A DNA stretch of 64,000 nt. Origin: Camelus bactrianus. Lineage: Eukaryota > Chordata > Mammalia > Artiodactyla > Camelidae. The stretch spans positions 4,526,001 through 4,590,000 of the forward strand of contig NC_133569.1 of NCBI RefSeq assembly GCF_048773025.1, read 5' to 3'. This document shows, one piece after another, positions 1 to 11,812 of this stretch. The first letter of the stretch is position 1. Each line of letters starts with the position of its first letter. The notes below the pieces were generated by a model. The model was given only the letters and a program-made list of their open reading frames with translations, was not told where the DNA came from and ran no database searches. Made by a program: the position numbers and the translations under genes.

Positions 1-249
1 TCAGTTGCAAACTCCACTCCGTATATATATATGGGGAGGTACTAGCTCCAACACGGTTTTACAGTGAAAACTGCAGGAACTTCAAACCGGCACTAGGAAA
101 CAGACTGAGAAACCCGAGTAAAAGTTTCTCCTGCAACCCTTTCCCTTTGTGCTAGATGAACGAACGTGTCTCCGCATGCTTAATTCTGAGAGATAAGTGT
201 GTGTGAAAGCGGTCCTTCACCTAGCTTGTTGGTTACACAAAATTTCTCT
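1..249. repeat. Reference monomer for the register used here
   Basis: This is the first full unit, from TCAGTTG to the base before the next TCAGTTA. It carries all landmarks in the standard order. It is slightly unusual in three places: the AT stretch reads as a longer uninterrupted TA run because two bases near position 21-24 are substituted; CTCAG of the later inverted repeat is changed; and GGTCC replaces the usual CGTCC near 211. It has the CTGCAG hexamer at 71-76 that most monomers share. Confidence 0.9.
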
Positions 250-1290
250 TCAGTTACAAACTCCAGTCCATACATATATATGGGGAGGTACTATCTCAAA
301 CTCGGTTTTACAGTGAAAACTGCAAGAATTTCAACCCGGCACTAGGAAACAGACCGAGAAACCAGAGTAAATGTTTCTCCTGCAACCCGTTCCCTTTGTG
401 CTAGATGAACGAACGTCTCTCCACATGCTCAGTTCTGAGAGATAAGTGTGAGTGAAAGCCGTCCTTCACCTATCTTGTTGGGAACACATAGATTCTCTTC
501 AGTTGCCAACTCCACTCCATACATATATATGGGGAGGTACTAGCTCCAACTCGGTTTTACAGTGAAAACTGCAGGAACTTCAAACCGGCACTAGGAAACA
601 GACCGAGAAACCAGAGTAAAAGTTTCTCCTGCAAAATGTTCCCTTTCTGCTAGATGAACGAACGTTTCTCCACATGCTCAGTTCTGAGAGATAAGTGTGT
701 GTGAAAGCGGTCCTTCACCTAGCTTGTTGGGAACACAAAGGTTCTCTTCAGTTGCAAACTCCACTCCATACATATATAAGGGGAGGTACTAGCTCCAACT
801 CGGTTTTTCAGTGAAAACTGCAGGAACTTCAAACCGGCAGTTGGAAAGAGACCGAGAAATCAGAATAAATGTTTCTCCTGCATCACGTTCCCTTTGTGCT
901 AGATGAACGAACGTCTCTACACATGCTCAGTTCTGAGAGATAAGTGTGTGAGAGAGCCGTCCTTCACCTAGCTTGTTGGGAACACAAAGTTTCTCTTCAC
1001 TTGCAAACTCCACTCCACACATATATATAGGGAGGTACTAGCTCCAACTCGGTTTTACAGTGAAAACTGCAGGAACTTCAAACCGGCACTAGGAAACAGA
1101 CTGAGAAACCAGAGTAAAAGTTTCTCCTGCAACCCTTTCCCTTTGTGCTAGATGAACGAACGTCTCTCCACATGCTCAGTTCTGAAATATAAGTGTGTGT
1201 GAAAGCCGTCCTTCACCTAGCTTGTTGGGAACACATAGTTTCTCTTCAGTTGCAAACTACACTCCGTACATATATATGGGGAGGTACTAG
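1..1290. repeat. Left-edge monomers, about five units
   Basis: These are five satellite monomers with scattered substitutions and no adjacent tandem block copy. The unit starting at 250 has a distinctive variant, GTTACAAACTCCAGTCC followed by CTCAAACTC and CAAGAATTTC. The same variant returns at about 1495 (1245 bp, five monomers) and about 3236 (a further 1741 bp, seven monomers). The array runs off the left edge, so the true boundary is not in this window. Confidence 0.9.
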
Positions 1291-3035
1291 CTCCAACTCG
1301 GTTTTACAGTGAAAAATGCAGGGACTTCAAACCGGCACTGTGAAACAGACTGAGAAACCAGAGTAAAAGTTCCACCTGCAACCCTTTCCCTTTGTGATAG
1401 ATGAACGAACGTCTCTCCACAAGCTCAGTTCTGAGACATAATTGTGTGTGAAAGCCGTCCTTCAACAAGCTTGTTGGGTACACAAAGTTTCTCTTCAGTT
1501 ACAAACTCCAGTCCATACATATATATGGGGAGGTACTAGCTCAAACTCAGTTTTACAGTGAAAACTGCAAGAATTTCAAACCGGCACTAGGAAACAGACC
1601 GAGAAACCAGAGTAAATGTTTCTCCTGCAACCCGTTCCTTTTGTGCTAGATGAACGATCGTCTCTCCACATGCTCAGTTTTGAGAGATAAGTGTGAGTGA
1701 AAGCCGTCCTTCACCTATCTTGTTGGGAACACATAGATTCTCTTCAGTTGCAAACTCCACTCCATACATATATATGGGGAGGTACTAGCTCCAACTCGGT
1801 TTTACAGTGAAAACTGCAGGAACTTCAAACCGGCAGTAGTAAACAGACTGAGAAACCAGAGTAAAAGTTTCTCCTGCAACCCATTCCCTTTGTGCTAGAT
1901 GATCGAACGTCTCTCCACATGCTCAGTTCTGAGAGATAAGTGTGTTTGAAAGCCGTCCTTCACCTAGCTTGTTGGGAACACAAAGTTTCTCTTCAGTTGC
2001 AAACTCCATTCCATACATATATATGGGGAGGTACTAGCTCCAACTCGGTTTTACAGTGAAAACTGCAGGAACTTCAAACTGGCACTAGGAAACAGACCGA
2101 GAAACCAGAGTAAATTTTCTCCTGCAACATATTCCCTTTGTGCTAGATGAACGAACGTCTCTCCACATGCTCAGTTCTGAGAGATAAGTGTGTGTGAAAG
2201 CCGTCCTCCACCTAGCTTGTTGGGAACACAAAGTTTCTCTTCAGTTGCAAACTCCACTCCACACATATTTATGGGGAGGTACTAGCTCCAACTCGGTTTT
2301 ACAGTGAAAACTGCAGGAAATTCTAACCGGCACTAGGAATCAGACTGAGAAACCAGAGTAAAAGTTTCCCTGCAACCCGTTCCCTTTGTGCTAGATGAAC
2401 GAATATCTCTCCACATGCTCAGTTCTGAGAGATAAGTGTGTGTGAAAGCCGTCCTTCACCTAGCTTGTTGGGATCACAAAGTCTCTCTTCAGTTGCAAAC
2501 TCCACTCCATACATATATATGGGGAGGTACTAGCTCCAACTCGGTTTTACCGTGAAAACTGCAGAAACTTCAAACCGGCACTAGGAAACAGACCGAGATA
2601 CCAGAGTAAAAGTTTCTCCTGCAACACGTTCTTTTTGTGCTAGATGAACGAACGTCTCACCACATGCTCAGTACTGAGAGAAAAGTGTGTGTGAAAGCCG
2701 TCCTTCACATAGCTTGTTGGGAACACAAAATTTCTCTTCAGTTGAAAACTCCACTCCATACATATATATGGGGAGGTACTAGCTCCAACTCGGTATTACA
2801 GTGAAAACTGCAGGAACTTCAAACCGGCACTAGGAAACAGACCGAGAAACCAGAGTAAAAGTTTCTCCTGCAACACGTTCCCTTTGTTCTAGGTGAACGA
2901 ACGTCTCTCCACATGCTCAGTTCTGAGAGATAAGTGTGTGTGAAAGCCGTCCTTCACCTAGCTTGTTGGGAACACAAAGTTTCTCTTCAGTTGCAAACCC
3001 CACTCCACACATATATATGGGGTGGTACTAGCTCC
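1290..3035. repeat. 7-monomer higher-order unit, copy 1
   Basis: This is a block of seven monomers of about 1742 bp whose private variants recur in the same order in the next block. Paired markers are GGGACTTC with AAAGTTCCACCTGC near 1320-1375 and 3060-3118; GTTACAAACTCCAGTCC at about 1495 and 3236; the shortened GTTTCCCTGC at 2364 and 4106; and CTAGGTGAACGAAC near 2890 and 4632. The left edge is set where the match to copy 2 begins, just upstream of GGGACTTC. Several substitutions separate the copies, so this duplication looks older than those on the right of the window. Confidence 0.85.
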
Positions 3036-4780
3036 AAGTCGGTTTTACAGTGAAAAATTCAGGGACTTCAAACCGGCACTATGAAACAGACTGAGAAACC
3101 AGAGTAAAAGTTCCACCTGCAACCCTTTCCCATTGTGCTAGATGAAAGAACGTCTCTCCACATGCTCAGTTCTGAGACATAATTGTGTGTGAAAGCCGTC
3201 CTTCAACTAGCTTGTTCGGTACACAAAGTTTCTCTTCAGTTACAAACTCCAGTCCATACATATATATGGGGAGGTACTAGCTCAAACTCGGTTTTACAGT
3301 GAAAACTGCAAGAATTTCAAACCGGCACTAGGAAACAGACCGAGAAACCAGAGTAAATGTTTCTCCTGCAACCCGTTCCTTTTGTGCTAGATGAACGAAC
3401 GTCTCTCCACATGCTCAGTTTTGAGAGATAAGTGTGAGTGAAAGCCGTCCTTCAACTATCTTGTTGGGAACACATAGATTCTCTTCAGTTGCAAACTCCA
3501 CTCCATACATATATATGGGGAGGTACTAGCTCCAACTCGGTTTTACAGTGAAAACTGCAGGAACTTCAAACCGGCACTAGGAAACAGACTGAGAAACCAG
3601 AGTAAAAGTTTCTCCTGCAACCCGTTCCCTTTGTGCTAGATGATCGAACGTCTCTCCACATGCTCAGTTCTGAGAGATAAGTGTGTGTGAAAGCCGTCCT
3701 TCACCTAGCTTGTTGGGAACACAAAGTTTCTCTTCAGTTGCAAACTCCATTCCATACATATATATGGGGAGGTACTAGCTCCAACTCGGTTTTACAGTGA
3801 AAACTGCAGGAACTTCAAACCGGCACTAGGAAACAGACCGAGAAACCAGAGTAAAAGTTTCTCCTGCAACATATTCCCTTTGTGCTAGATGAACGAACGT
3901 CTCTCCACTTGCTCAGTTCTGAGAGATAAGTGTGTGTGAAAGCCGTCCTTCACCTAGCTTGTTGGGAACACAAAGTTTCTCTTCAGTTGCAAACTCCACT
4001 CTACACATATATATGGGGAGGTACTAGCTCCAACTCGGTTTTACAGTGAAAACTGCAGGAAATTCAAACCGGCACTAGGAATCAGACTGAGAAACCAGAG
4101 TAAAAGTTTCCCTGCAACCCGTTCCTTTTGTGCTAGATGAACGAACATCTCTCCACATGCTCAGATCTGAGAGATAAGTGTGTGTGAAAGCCGACCTTCA
4201 CCTAGCTTGTTGGGAACAGAAAGTCTCTCTTCAGATGCAAACTCCACTCCTTACATATATATGGGGAGGTACTAGCTCCAACTCGGTTTTACCGTGAAAA
4301 CTGCAGAAACTTCAAACCGGCACTAGGAAACAGACCGAGATACCAGAGTAAAAGTTTCTCCTGCAACCCGTTCCCTTTGTGCTAGATGAACGAACGTCTC
4401 CCCACATGCTCAGTTCTGAGAGATAAGTGTGTGTGAAAGCCGTCCTTCACCTAGCTTGTTGGGAACACAAAATTTCTCTTCAGTTGCAAACTGCACACCA
4501 TACATATATATGGGGAGGTACAAGCTCCAAATCGGTTCTACAGTAAAAACTGCAGGAACTTCAAACCGGCACTAGGAAACAGACTGAGAAACCAGAGTAA
4601 AAGTTTCTCCTGCAACACGTTCCCGTTTTTCTAGGTGAACGAACTTCTCTCCACATGCTCAGTTCTGAGAGATAATTGTGTGTGAAAGCCGTCCTTCACC
4701 TAGCTTGTTGGGAACACAAAGTTTCTCTTCAGTTGCAAACCCCACTCCACACATATATATGGGGTGGTACTAGCTCAAAG
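3035..4780. repeat. 7-monomer higher-order unit, copy 2
   Basis: This is the tandem partner of the preceding block, with spacing 1741-1742 bp (seven monomers minus one or two bases). The final shared marker is the monomer with ACCCCACTCCACAC and GGGGTGGTACTAGC, seen near 3000 and 4740. Beyond about 4780 the sequence no longer follows copy 1, so there are two copies and no third. Confidence 0.85.
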
Positions 4781-7700
4781 TCGATTTTACAGTGAAAACT
4801 GCAGGAACATCAAACCGGCACTAGGAAACAGACTGAGAAACCAGAGTAAATGTTTCTCCTGCAAACCGTTCCCATTGTGCTAGATGAACGAACGTCTCTC
4901 CACATGCTCAGTTCTGAGAGATATGTGAGTGTGAAAGCCGTCCTTCACCTAGCTTGTTGGGAACACAAAGTTTCTCTTCAGTTGCAAACTCCAATCCATA
5001 CATATATATGGGATGGTACTAGCTCCAACTCTGTTTTACACTGAAAACTGCAGGAACGTCAAACCGGCACTTGGAAACAGACTGAGAAACCAGAGTAAAA
5101 GTTTCACCTGCTACACTTTCCCTTTGTGCTAGATGAACGAACGTCTCACCACATGCCCAGTTCTGAGAGATAAGTGTGTGTGAAAGCCGTCCTTCAATTA
5201 GCTTGTTGGTAACACAAAGTTTCTTTTCAGTTGCAAACTCCAATCCATATATATATATGGGGAGGTACTAGCTCCAACTCGGTTTTACAGTGAAAACTGC
5301 AGGAAATTCAAACCGGCACTAAGAAACAGACTGAGAAACCAGAGTAAAATTTCTCCTGCAAACCGTTCCCTTTGTGCTAGATGAACGAAAGTCTCTCCAC
5401 ATGCTCAGTTCTGAGAGATAAGTGTGTGTGAAAGCAATCCTTCACCTAGCTTGTTGGGAACACAAAGTTTCTCTTCAGTTGCAAACCCACTGCATACATA
5501 TATATGGGTAGGTACTAGTTCCAACACGGTTTTACAGTGAAAACTGCAGGAACTTCAAACCGGCACTAGGAAACAGACTGAGAAACCAGAATAAAAGTTT
5601 CTCCTGCAAACCGTTCCCTATGTGCTGGATGAACGAACGTCTCTCTACATGCTCAGTTCTGAGAGATAACTGTGTGTGAAGCCGTACTTCACCTATCTTG
5701 TTGGGAACACAAAGTTTCTCTTCAGTTGCAAACTCCACTCCATACATATATATGGGGAGGTACTAGCTCCAACTCGGTTTTACAGTGAAAAATGCAGGAA
5801 CTTCAAACCGGCACTAGGAAACAGACTGAGAAACCAGAGTAAAAGTTTCTCCTGCAACCCGTTCCATTTGTGCTAGATGAACGAACGTCTCTCCACATGC
5901 TCAGTTCTGAGAGATAACTGTGTGTGAAAGCCGTCCTTCACCTAGCTTGTTGGGAACACAAAGTTTCTCTTCAGTTGCAAACTCCACTACATACATATAT
6001 ATGGGGAAGTACTAGCTCCAACTCGGTTTTACGGTGAAAACCTCAGGAACAACAAACCGGCACAAGGAAACAGACCGAGAAACCAGAGTAAAAGTTTCTC
6101 CTGCATCCCGTTCCCTTTGTGCTAGATGAACGAACGTCTCTCCACATGCTCAGTTCTGAGAGATAAGTGTGTGTGAAAGCAATTCTTCACCTTGCTTTTT
6201 GGGAACACAAAATTTCTCTTCAGTTGCAAACTCCACTCCGTACATATATATGGGGAGGTACTAGCTCCAACTCGGTTTTACAGTGAAAACTGCAGGAACT
6301 TCAAACCGGCACTAGGAAACAGACTGAGAAACCAGAGTAAAAGTTTCTCCTGCAACACGTTCCCTTTGTGCTAGATGAACGAACGTTTCTCCACATGCTC
6401 AGTTCTGAGAGATAAGTGTGTGTTAAAGCCGTCCTTCACCTATCTTGTTGGAAACACAAAGTTTCTCTTCAGATGCAATCTCCACTACATACATATATAT
6501 GGGGAAGTACTAGCTCCAACTCGGTTTTACAGTGAAAACTGCAGGAACTTCAAACCGGCACTAGGAAACAGACCGAGAATCCAGAGTAAAAGTTTTTCCT
6601 GCATCCCGTTCCCTTTGTGCTAGATGAACGAACATCTCTCCACATGCTCAATTCTGAGAGATAAGTGTGTGTGAAAGCAATCCTTCACCTAGCTTGTTGG
6701 GAAAACAAAGTTTCTCTTCAGTTGCAAACTCCACTACATACATATATATGGGGAGGTACTAGCTCCAACACGGTTTTACAGTAAAAACTGCAGGAACTTC
6801 AAACCGGCACTAGGAAACAGACTGAGAAACCAGAGTAAAAGTTTCTCCTGCAACCCGTTCCCTTTTTGCTAGATGAACGAACGTCTCTCTACATGCTCAG
6901 TTCTGAGAGTTAACTGTGTGTGAAGCCGTCCTTCACCTAGCTTGTTGGGAACACAAAGTTTCTCTTCAGTTGCAAACTCCACTCCTTACATATATATGGG
7001 GAGGTACTAGCTCCAACACGGTTTTACAGTGAAAACTGCAGGAACTTCAAACAGGCACTAGGAAAAAGACTGAGAAACCAGAGTAAAAGTTTCTCCTGCA
7101 ACCCGTTCCATTTGTGCTAGATGAACGAACGTCTCTCTACATGCTCAGTTCTGAGAGATAACTGTGTGTGAAGCCGTCCTTCACCTAGCTTGTTGGGAAC
7201 ACAAAGTTTCTCTTCAGTTGCAAACTCCACTCCATACATATATATGGGGAGGTACAAGCGCCAACTCGGTTTTACAGTGAAAACTGCAGGAACTTCAATC
7301 AGGCACTAGGAATCAGACCAAGAAACCAGAGTAAAAGTTTCTCCTGCAACCCGTTCCTTTTGTGCTAGATGAACGAACGTCTCTCAACATGCTCAGTTCT
7401 GAGAGATAAGTGTGTGTGAAAGCCGTCCTTCACCAAGCTTGTTGGGAACACAAAGTTTCTCTTCAGTTGCAAACTCCACTACATACATATTTATGGGGAG
7501 GTACTAGCTCCAACTCGGTTTTACAGTGAAAACTGCAGGAACTTCAAACCGGCACTAGGAAACAGACCGAGAAACCAGAGTAAATTTTCTCCTGCAACCC
7601 GTTCCCTTTGTGCTAGATGAACGAACGTCTCTCCACATGCTCAGTTCTGAGAGATAAGTGTGTGTGAAAGCAATCCTTCACCTAGCTTGTTGGGAACACA

Positions 7701-8200
7701 AAGTTTCTCTTCAGTTGCAAACTCCACTCCGTACATATATATGGGGAGGTACTAGCTCCAACACGGTTTTACAGTGAAAACTGCAGGAAATTCAAACCGG
7801 CACTAGGAAACAGACCGAGAAACCAGAGTAAAAGTTTCTCCTGCAACCCGTTCCCTTTGTGCTAGATGAACGAACGTCTCTCCACATGCTCAGTTCTGAG
7901 AGATAAGTGTGTGTGAAAGCCGTCCTTCACCTAGCTTGTTGGGAACACAAAGTTTCTCTTCAGTTGCAAACTCCACTACATACATATATATGGGGAGGTA
8001 CTAGCTCCAACTCGGTTTTACAGTGAAAACTGCTGGAACTTCAAACCGGCACTAGGAAACAGACCGAGAAACCACAGTAAAAATTTCTCCTGCAACCCGT
8101 TCCCTTTGTGCTAGATGAACGAACGTCTCTCCACATGCTCAGTTCTGAGATATAAGTGTGTGTGAAAGCAATCCTTCACCTAGCTTGTTGGGAACACAAA
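4780..8200. repeat. Mixed monomers; entry of CAAT- and GAAG-type units
   Basis: There are about 14 monomers without a clear adjacent block duplication. Here the base pattern after the GT run first departs from the usual GAAAGCCGTCC. GAAAGCAATCC (CAAT type) first appears at about 5431, and GTGAAGCC with one A missing (GAAG type) at about 5668. The types then alternate irregularly with the common form. The unit at 6375-6623 has lost one of the recurrent stops in the frame described under findings, giving an 82-codon open frame exactly one monomer long. I see no gene in it. Confidence 0.85.
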
Positions 8201-11200
8201 GTTTCTCTTCAGTTGCAAACTCCACTACATACATATATATCGGGAGGTACTAGCTCCAACACGGTTTTACAGTGAAAACTGCAGGAACTTCAGACCGGCA
8301 CTAGGAAACAGACTGAGAAACCAGAATTATAGTTTCTCCTGCAAACCGTTCCCTTTGTGCTAGATGAACGAACGTCTCTCTACATGCTCAGTTCTGAGAG
8401 ATAAGTGTGTGTGAATCCGTTCTTCACCTAGCTTGTTGGGAACACAAAGTTTCTCTTCAGTTGCAAACTCCACTCCATACATATATATGGGGAGGTACTA
8501 GCTCCAACTCGGTTTTACAGTGAAAACTGTAGGAACTTCAAACCGGCACTAGGAAACAGACTGAGAAACCAGAGTAAAAGTTTCTCCTGCAACCCGTTCC
8601 CTTTGTGCTAGATGAATGAACGTCTCTCCACATGCTCAGTTCTGAGAGATAAGTGTGTGTGAAAGCCGTCCTTCACCTAGCTTGTTGGGAACACAAAGTT
8701 TCTCTTCAGTTGCAAACTCCACTACATACATATATATGGGGAGGTACTAGCTCCAAATCGGTTTTACAGTGAAAACCTCAGGAACTTCAAACCGGCACTA
8801 GGAAACAGACCGAGAACCCAGAGTAAAAGTTTCTCCTGCAACCCGTTCCCATTGTGCTAGATGAACGAACGTCTCTCCACATGCTCAGTTCTGAGAGATA
8901 ACTGTGTGTGAAAGCAATCCTTCACCTAGCTTGTTGGGAACACAAAGTTTCTCTTCAGTTGCAAACTCCACTCCGTACATATATATGGGGAGGTACTAGC
9001 TCAAACACGGTTTTACAGTGAAAACTGCAGGAACTTCAAACCGGCACTAGGAAACAGACTGAGAAACCAGAGTAAACGTTTCTCCTGCAACCCGTTCCCT
9101 TTGTGCTAGATGAACGATCGTCTCTCCACATGCTCAGTTCTGAGAGATATGTGTGTGTGAAAGCCGTCCTTCACCTATCTTGTTGGGAACACAAAGTTTC
9201 TCTTCAGTTGCAATCTCCACTACATACATATATATGGGGTGGTACTAGCTCCAACTCGGTTTTACAGTGAAAACTGCAGGAACTTCAAACCGGCACTAGG
9301 AAACAGACTGAGAATCCAGAGTAAAAGTTTCTCCTGCAACCCGTTCCCTTTGTGCTAGATGAACGAACGTCTATCCACATGCTCAGTTCTAAGGGATAAG
9401 TGTGTGTGAAAGCCGTCCTTCACCTAGATTGTTGGGAACGCAAAGTTTCTCTTCAGTTGCAAACTACACTACATACATATATATGGGGAGGTACTAGCTC
9501 CAACTAGGTTTTACAGTGAAAACTGCAGGAACTTCAAACCGGCACTAGGAAACAGACCGAGAAACCAGAGTAAAAGTTTCTCCTGCAACCCGTTCCCTTT
9601 GTGCTAGATGAACGAACGTCTCTCCACATGCTCAGTTCTGAGAGATAAGTGTGTGTGAAAGCAATACTTCACCTAGCTTGTTGGGAACACAAAGTTTCTC
9701 TTCAGTTGCAAACTCCACTACATACATATATATGGGGAGTTACTAGCTCCAACTCTGTTTTACAGTGAAAACTGCAGGAACTTCAAACAGGCACTAGGAA
9801 ACAGACCGAGAAACCAGAGTAAAATTTCTCCTGCAACCCGTACACTTTGTGCTAGATGAACGACCGTCTCTCCACATGCTCAGTTCTGAGAGATAAGTGT
9901 GTGTGAAAGCAATCCTTCACCTAGCTTGTTGGGAACACAAAGTTTCTCTTCAGTTGCAAACTGCACTCCGTACATATATATGGGGAAGTACTAGCTCCAA
10001 CATGGTTTTACAGTGAAAACTGCATGAAATTCAAACCGGCACTAGGAAACAGACTGAGAAACCAGAGTAAAAGTTTCTACTGCAACCCGTTCCTTTTGTG
10101 CTAGATGAACGAACGTCTCTCCACATGCTCAGTTCTGAGAGATAATTGTGTTTGAAAGCCGTCCTTCACCTAGCTTGTTGGGAACACAAAGTTTCTCTTC
10201 AGTTGCAACCTCCACTACATACATATATATGGGGAGGTACTAGCTCCAACTCGGTTTTACAGTGAAAACTGCAGGAACTTCAAACCGGCACTAGGAAACA
10301 GACCGAGAAACCACAGTAAAAGTTTCTCCTGCAAACCTTTCCCTTTTTGCTAGATGAACGAACGTCTCTCCACATGCTCAGTTCTGAGATATAATTGTGT
10401 GTGAAAGCAATCCTTCACCTAGCTTGTTGGGAACACAAAGTTTCTCTTCAGTTGCAAACTCCACTACATACATATATATCGGGAGGTACAAGCTCCAACA
10501 CGGTTTTACAGTGAAAACTGCAGGAACTTCAAACCGGCACTAGGAAACAGACTGAGAAACCAGAATAAAAGTTTCTCCTGCAACCCGTTCCCTTTGTGCT
10601 AGATGAACGAACGTCTCTCTACATGCTCAGTTCTGAGAGATAACTGTGTGTGAAGCCGTCCTTCGCCTAGCTTGTTGGGAACACAAAGTTTCTCTTTAGT
10701 AGCAAACTCCACTCCATACATATATATGGGGAGGTACTAGCACAAACTCGGTTTTACAGTGAAAACTGCAGGAACTTCAAACCGGCACTAGTAAACAGAC
10801 TGAGAAACGAGAGTAAAAGTTTCCCCTGCAACCCGTTCCATTTGTGCTAGATGAACGAACGTCTCTCTACATGCTCAGTTCTGAGAGATAACTGTGTGTG
10901 AAGTCGTCCTTCAGCTAGCTTGTTGGGAACACAAAGTTTCTCTTCAGTTGCAAACTCCACTCCATACATATATATGGGGAGGTACTAGCTCCAACTCGGT
11001 TTTACAGTGAAAACCTCAGGAACTTCAAACCGGCACTAGGAAACAGACCGAGAAACCAGAGTAAAAGTTTTTCCTGCAACCCGTTCCCTTTGTGCTAGAT
11101 GAACGAACGTCTCTCCACATGCTCAGTTCAGAGAGATAAGTGTGTGTGAAAGCCGTCCTTCACCTATCTTGTTGGGAACACAAAGTTTCTCTTCAGTTGC
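8200..11200. repeat. Paralogous block A, left copy (about 12 monomers)
   Basis: The order of monomer types here is repeated at 17.2-20.4 kb at a constant offset of 8954 bp (36 monomers minus 10 bp). Markers at that offset are the CATATATATC-GGG variant (TCGGG at 8240 and 10479, matching 17194 and 19433) and CTGCACTCCGTAC at 9961, matching 18915. Within the block the TCGGG monomers are 2239 bp apart (nine monomers), as they are in the right copy. The right part carries CTCTTTAGTAGCAAACTCC near 10691 and the AATCCCCTCT variant at 11201. Confidence 0.75.
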
Positions 11201-11812
11201 AATCCCCTCTACATACATATATATGGGGAGGTACTAGCTCCAACTCGGTTTTACAGTGAAAACTGCAGGAACTTCAAACCGGCACTAGGAAACAGACCGA
11301 GAAACCAGAGTAAAAGTTTCTCCTGCAAACTTTTCCCTTTGTGCTAGATGAACGAAAGTTTCTGCACATGCTCAGTTCTGAGAGATAAGTGTGTGTGAAA
11401 GCGGTCCTTCACCTAGCTTGTTGGGAACGCAAAGTTTCTCTTCAGTTGCAAACTCCACTACATACATATATATGGGGAGGTACTAGCTCCAACTAGGTTT
11501 TACAGTGAAAACTGCAGGAACTTCAAACCGGCACTAGGAAACAGACTGAGAAACCAGAGTAAAAGTTTCTCCTGCAACCCGTTCCCTTTGTCCTAGATGA
11601 ACGAACGTCTGTCCACATGCTCAGTTCTGAGAGATAATTGTGTGTGAAAGCCGTCCTTCACCTATCTTGTTGGGAACACAAAGTTTCTCTTCAGTTGCAA
11701 ACTCCACTCCATACATATATATGGGGTGGTACTAGCTCCAACTAGGTTTTACAGTGAAAACTGCAGGAACTTCAAACCGGCACTAGGAAACAGACTTAGG
11801 AACCAGGGTAAA
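10570..11812. repeat. 5-monomer tandem duplication, copy 1
   Basis: This block of five monomers of about 1243 bp overlaps the right end of block A. Markers shared with the next copy, all 1243 bp apart, are CTTCGCCTAGC, CTCTTTAGTAGCAAACTCC (AGTAGC at 10698 and 11941), GAAACGAGAG with TTTCCCCTGC, GAAGTCGTCCTTCAGC, and AATCCCCTCT (11201 and 12444). The match starts close to 10570; upstream, CAGAATAAAAG and CAGGGTAAAAG differ. Confidence 0.9.

Noticed and set aside
21-35. TATA-box promoter in each monomer
   Set aside because: The CATATATATG stretch is TATA-like, but there is no associated gene or second promoter element. An AT-rich palindrome in every satellite unit is not evidence of transcription.
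197-205. GT microsatellite within each monomer
   Set aside because: The GT run is only four to five units long and fixed in place. It is part of the monomer and not a separate expanding microsatellite.
1-249. tRNA- or 5S-derived SINE origin
   Set aside because: No convincing A box and B box pair was found in the consensus on either strand; the nearest B-box-like string, CGTTCGTTC, lacks the required A.
6375-6623. Open frame of 82 codons, and some 40 other frames of 60-77 codons on both strands throughout the window
   Set aside because: They are near-copies of one another, one per monomer, in fixed phases of the satellite. Many begin at TTG or GTG, and they end at stops shared by nearly all units. 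No domain, signal peptide or splice pattern is seen. I annotate no protein gene.
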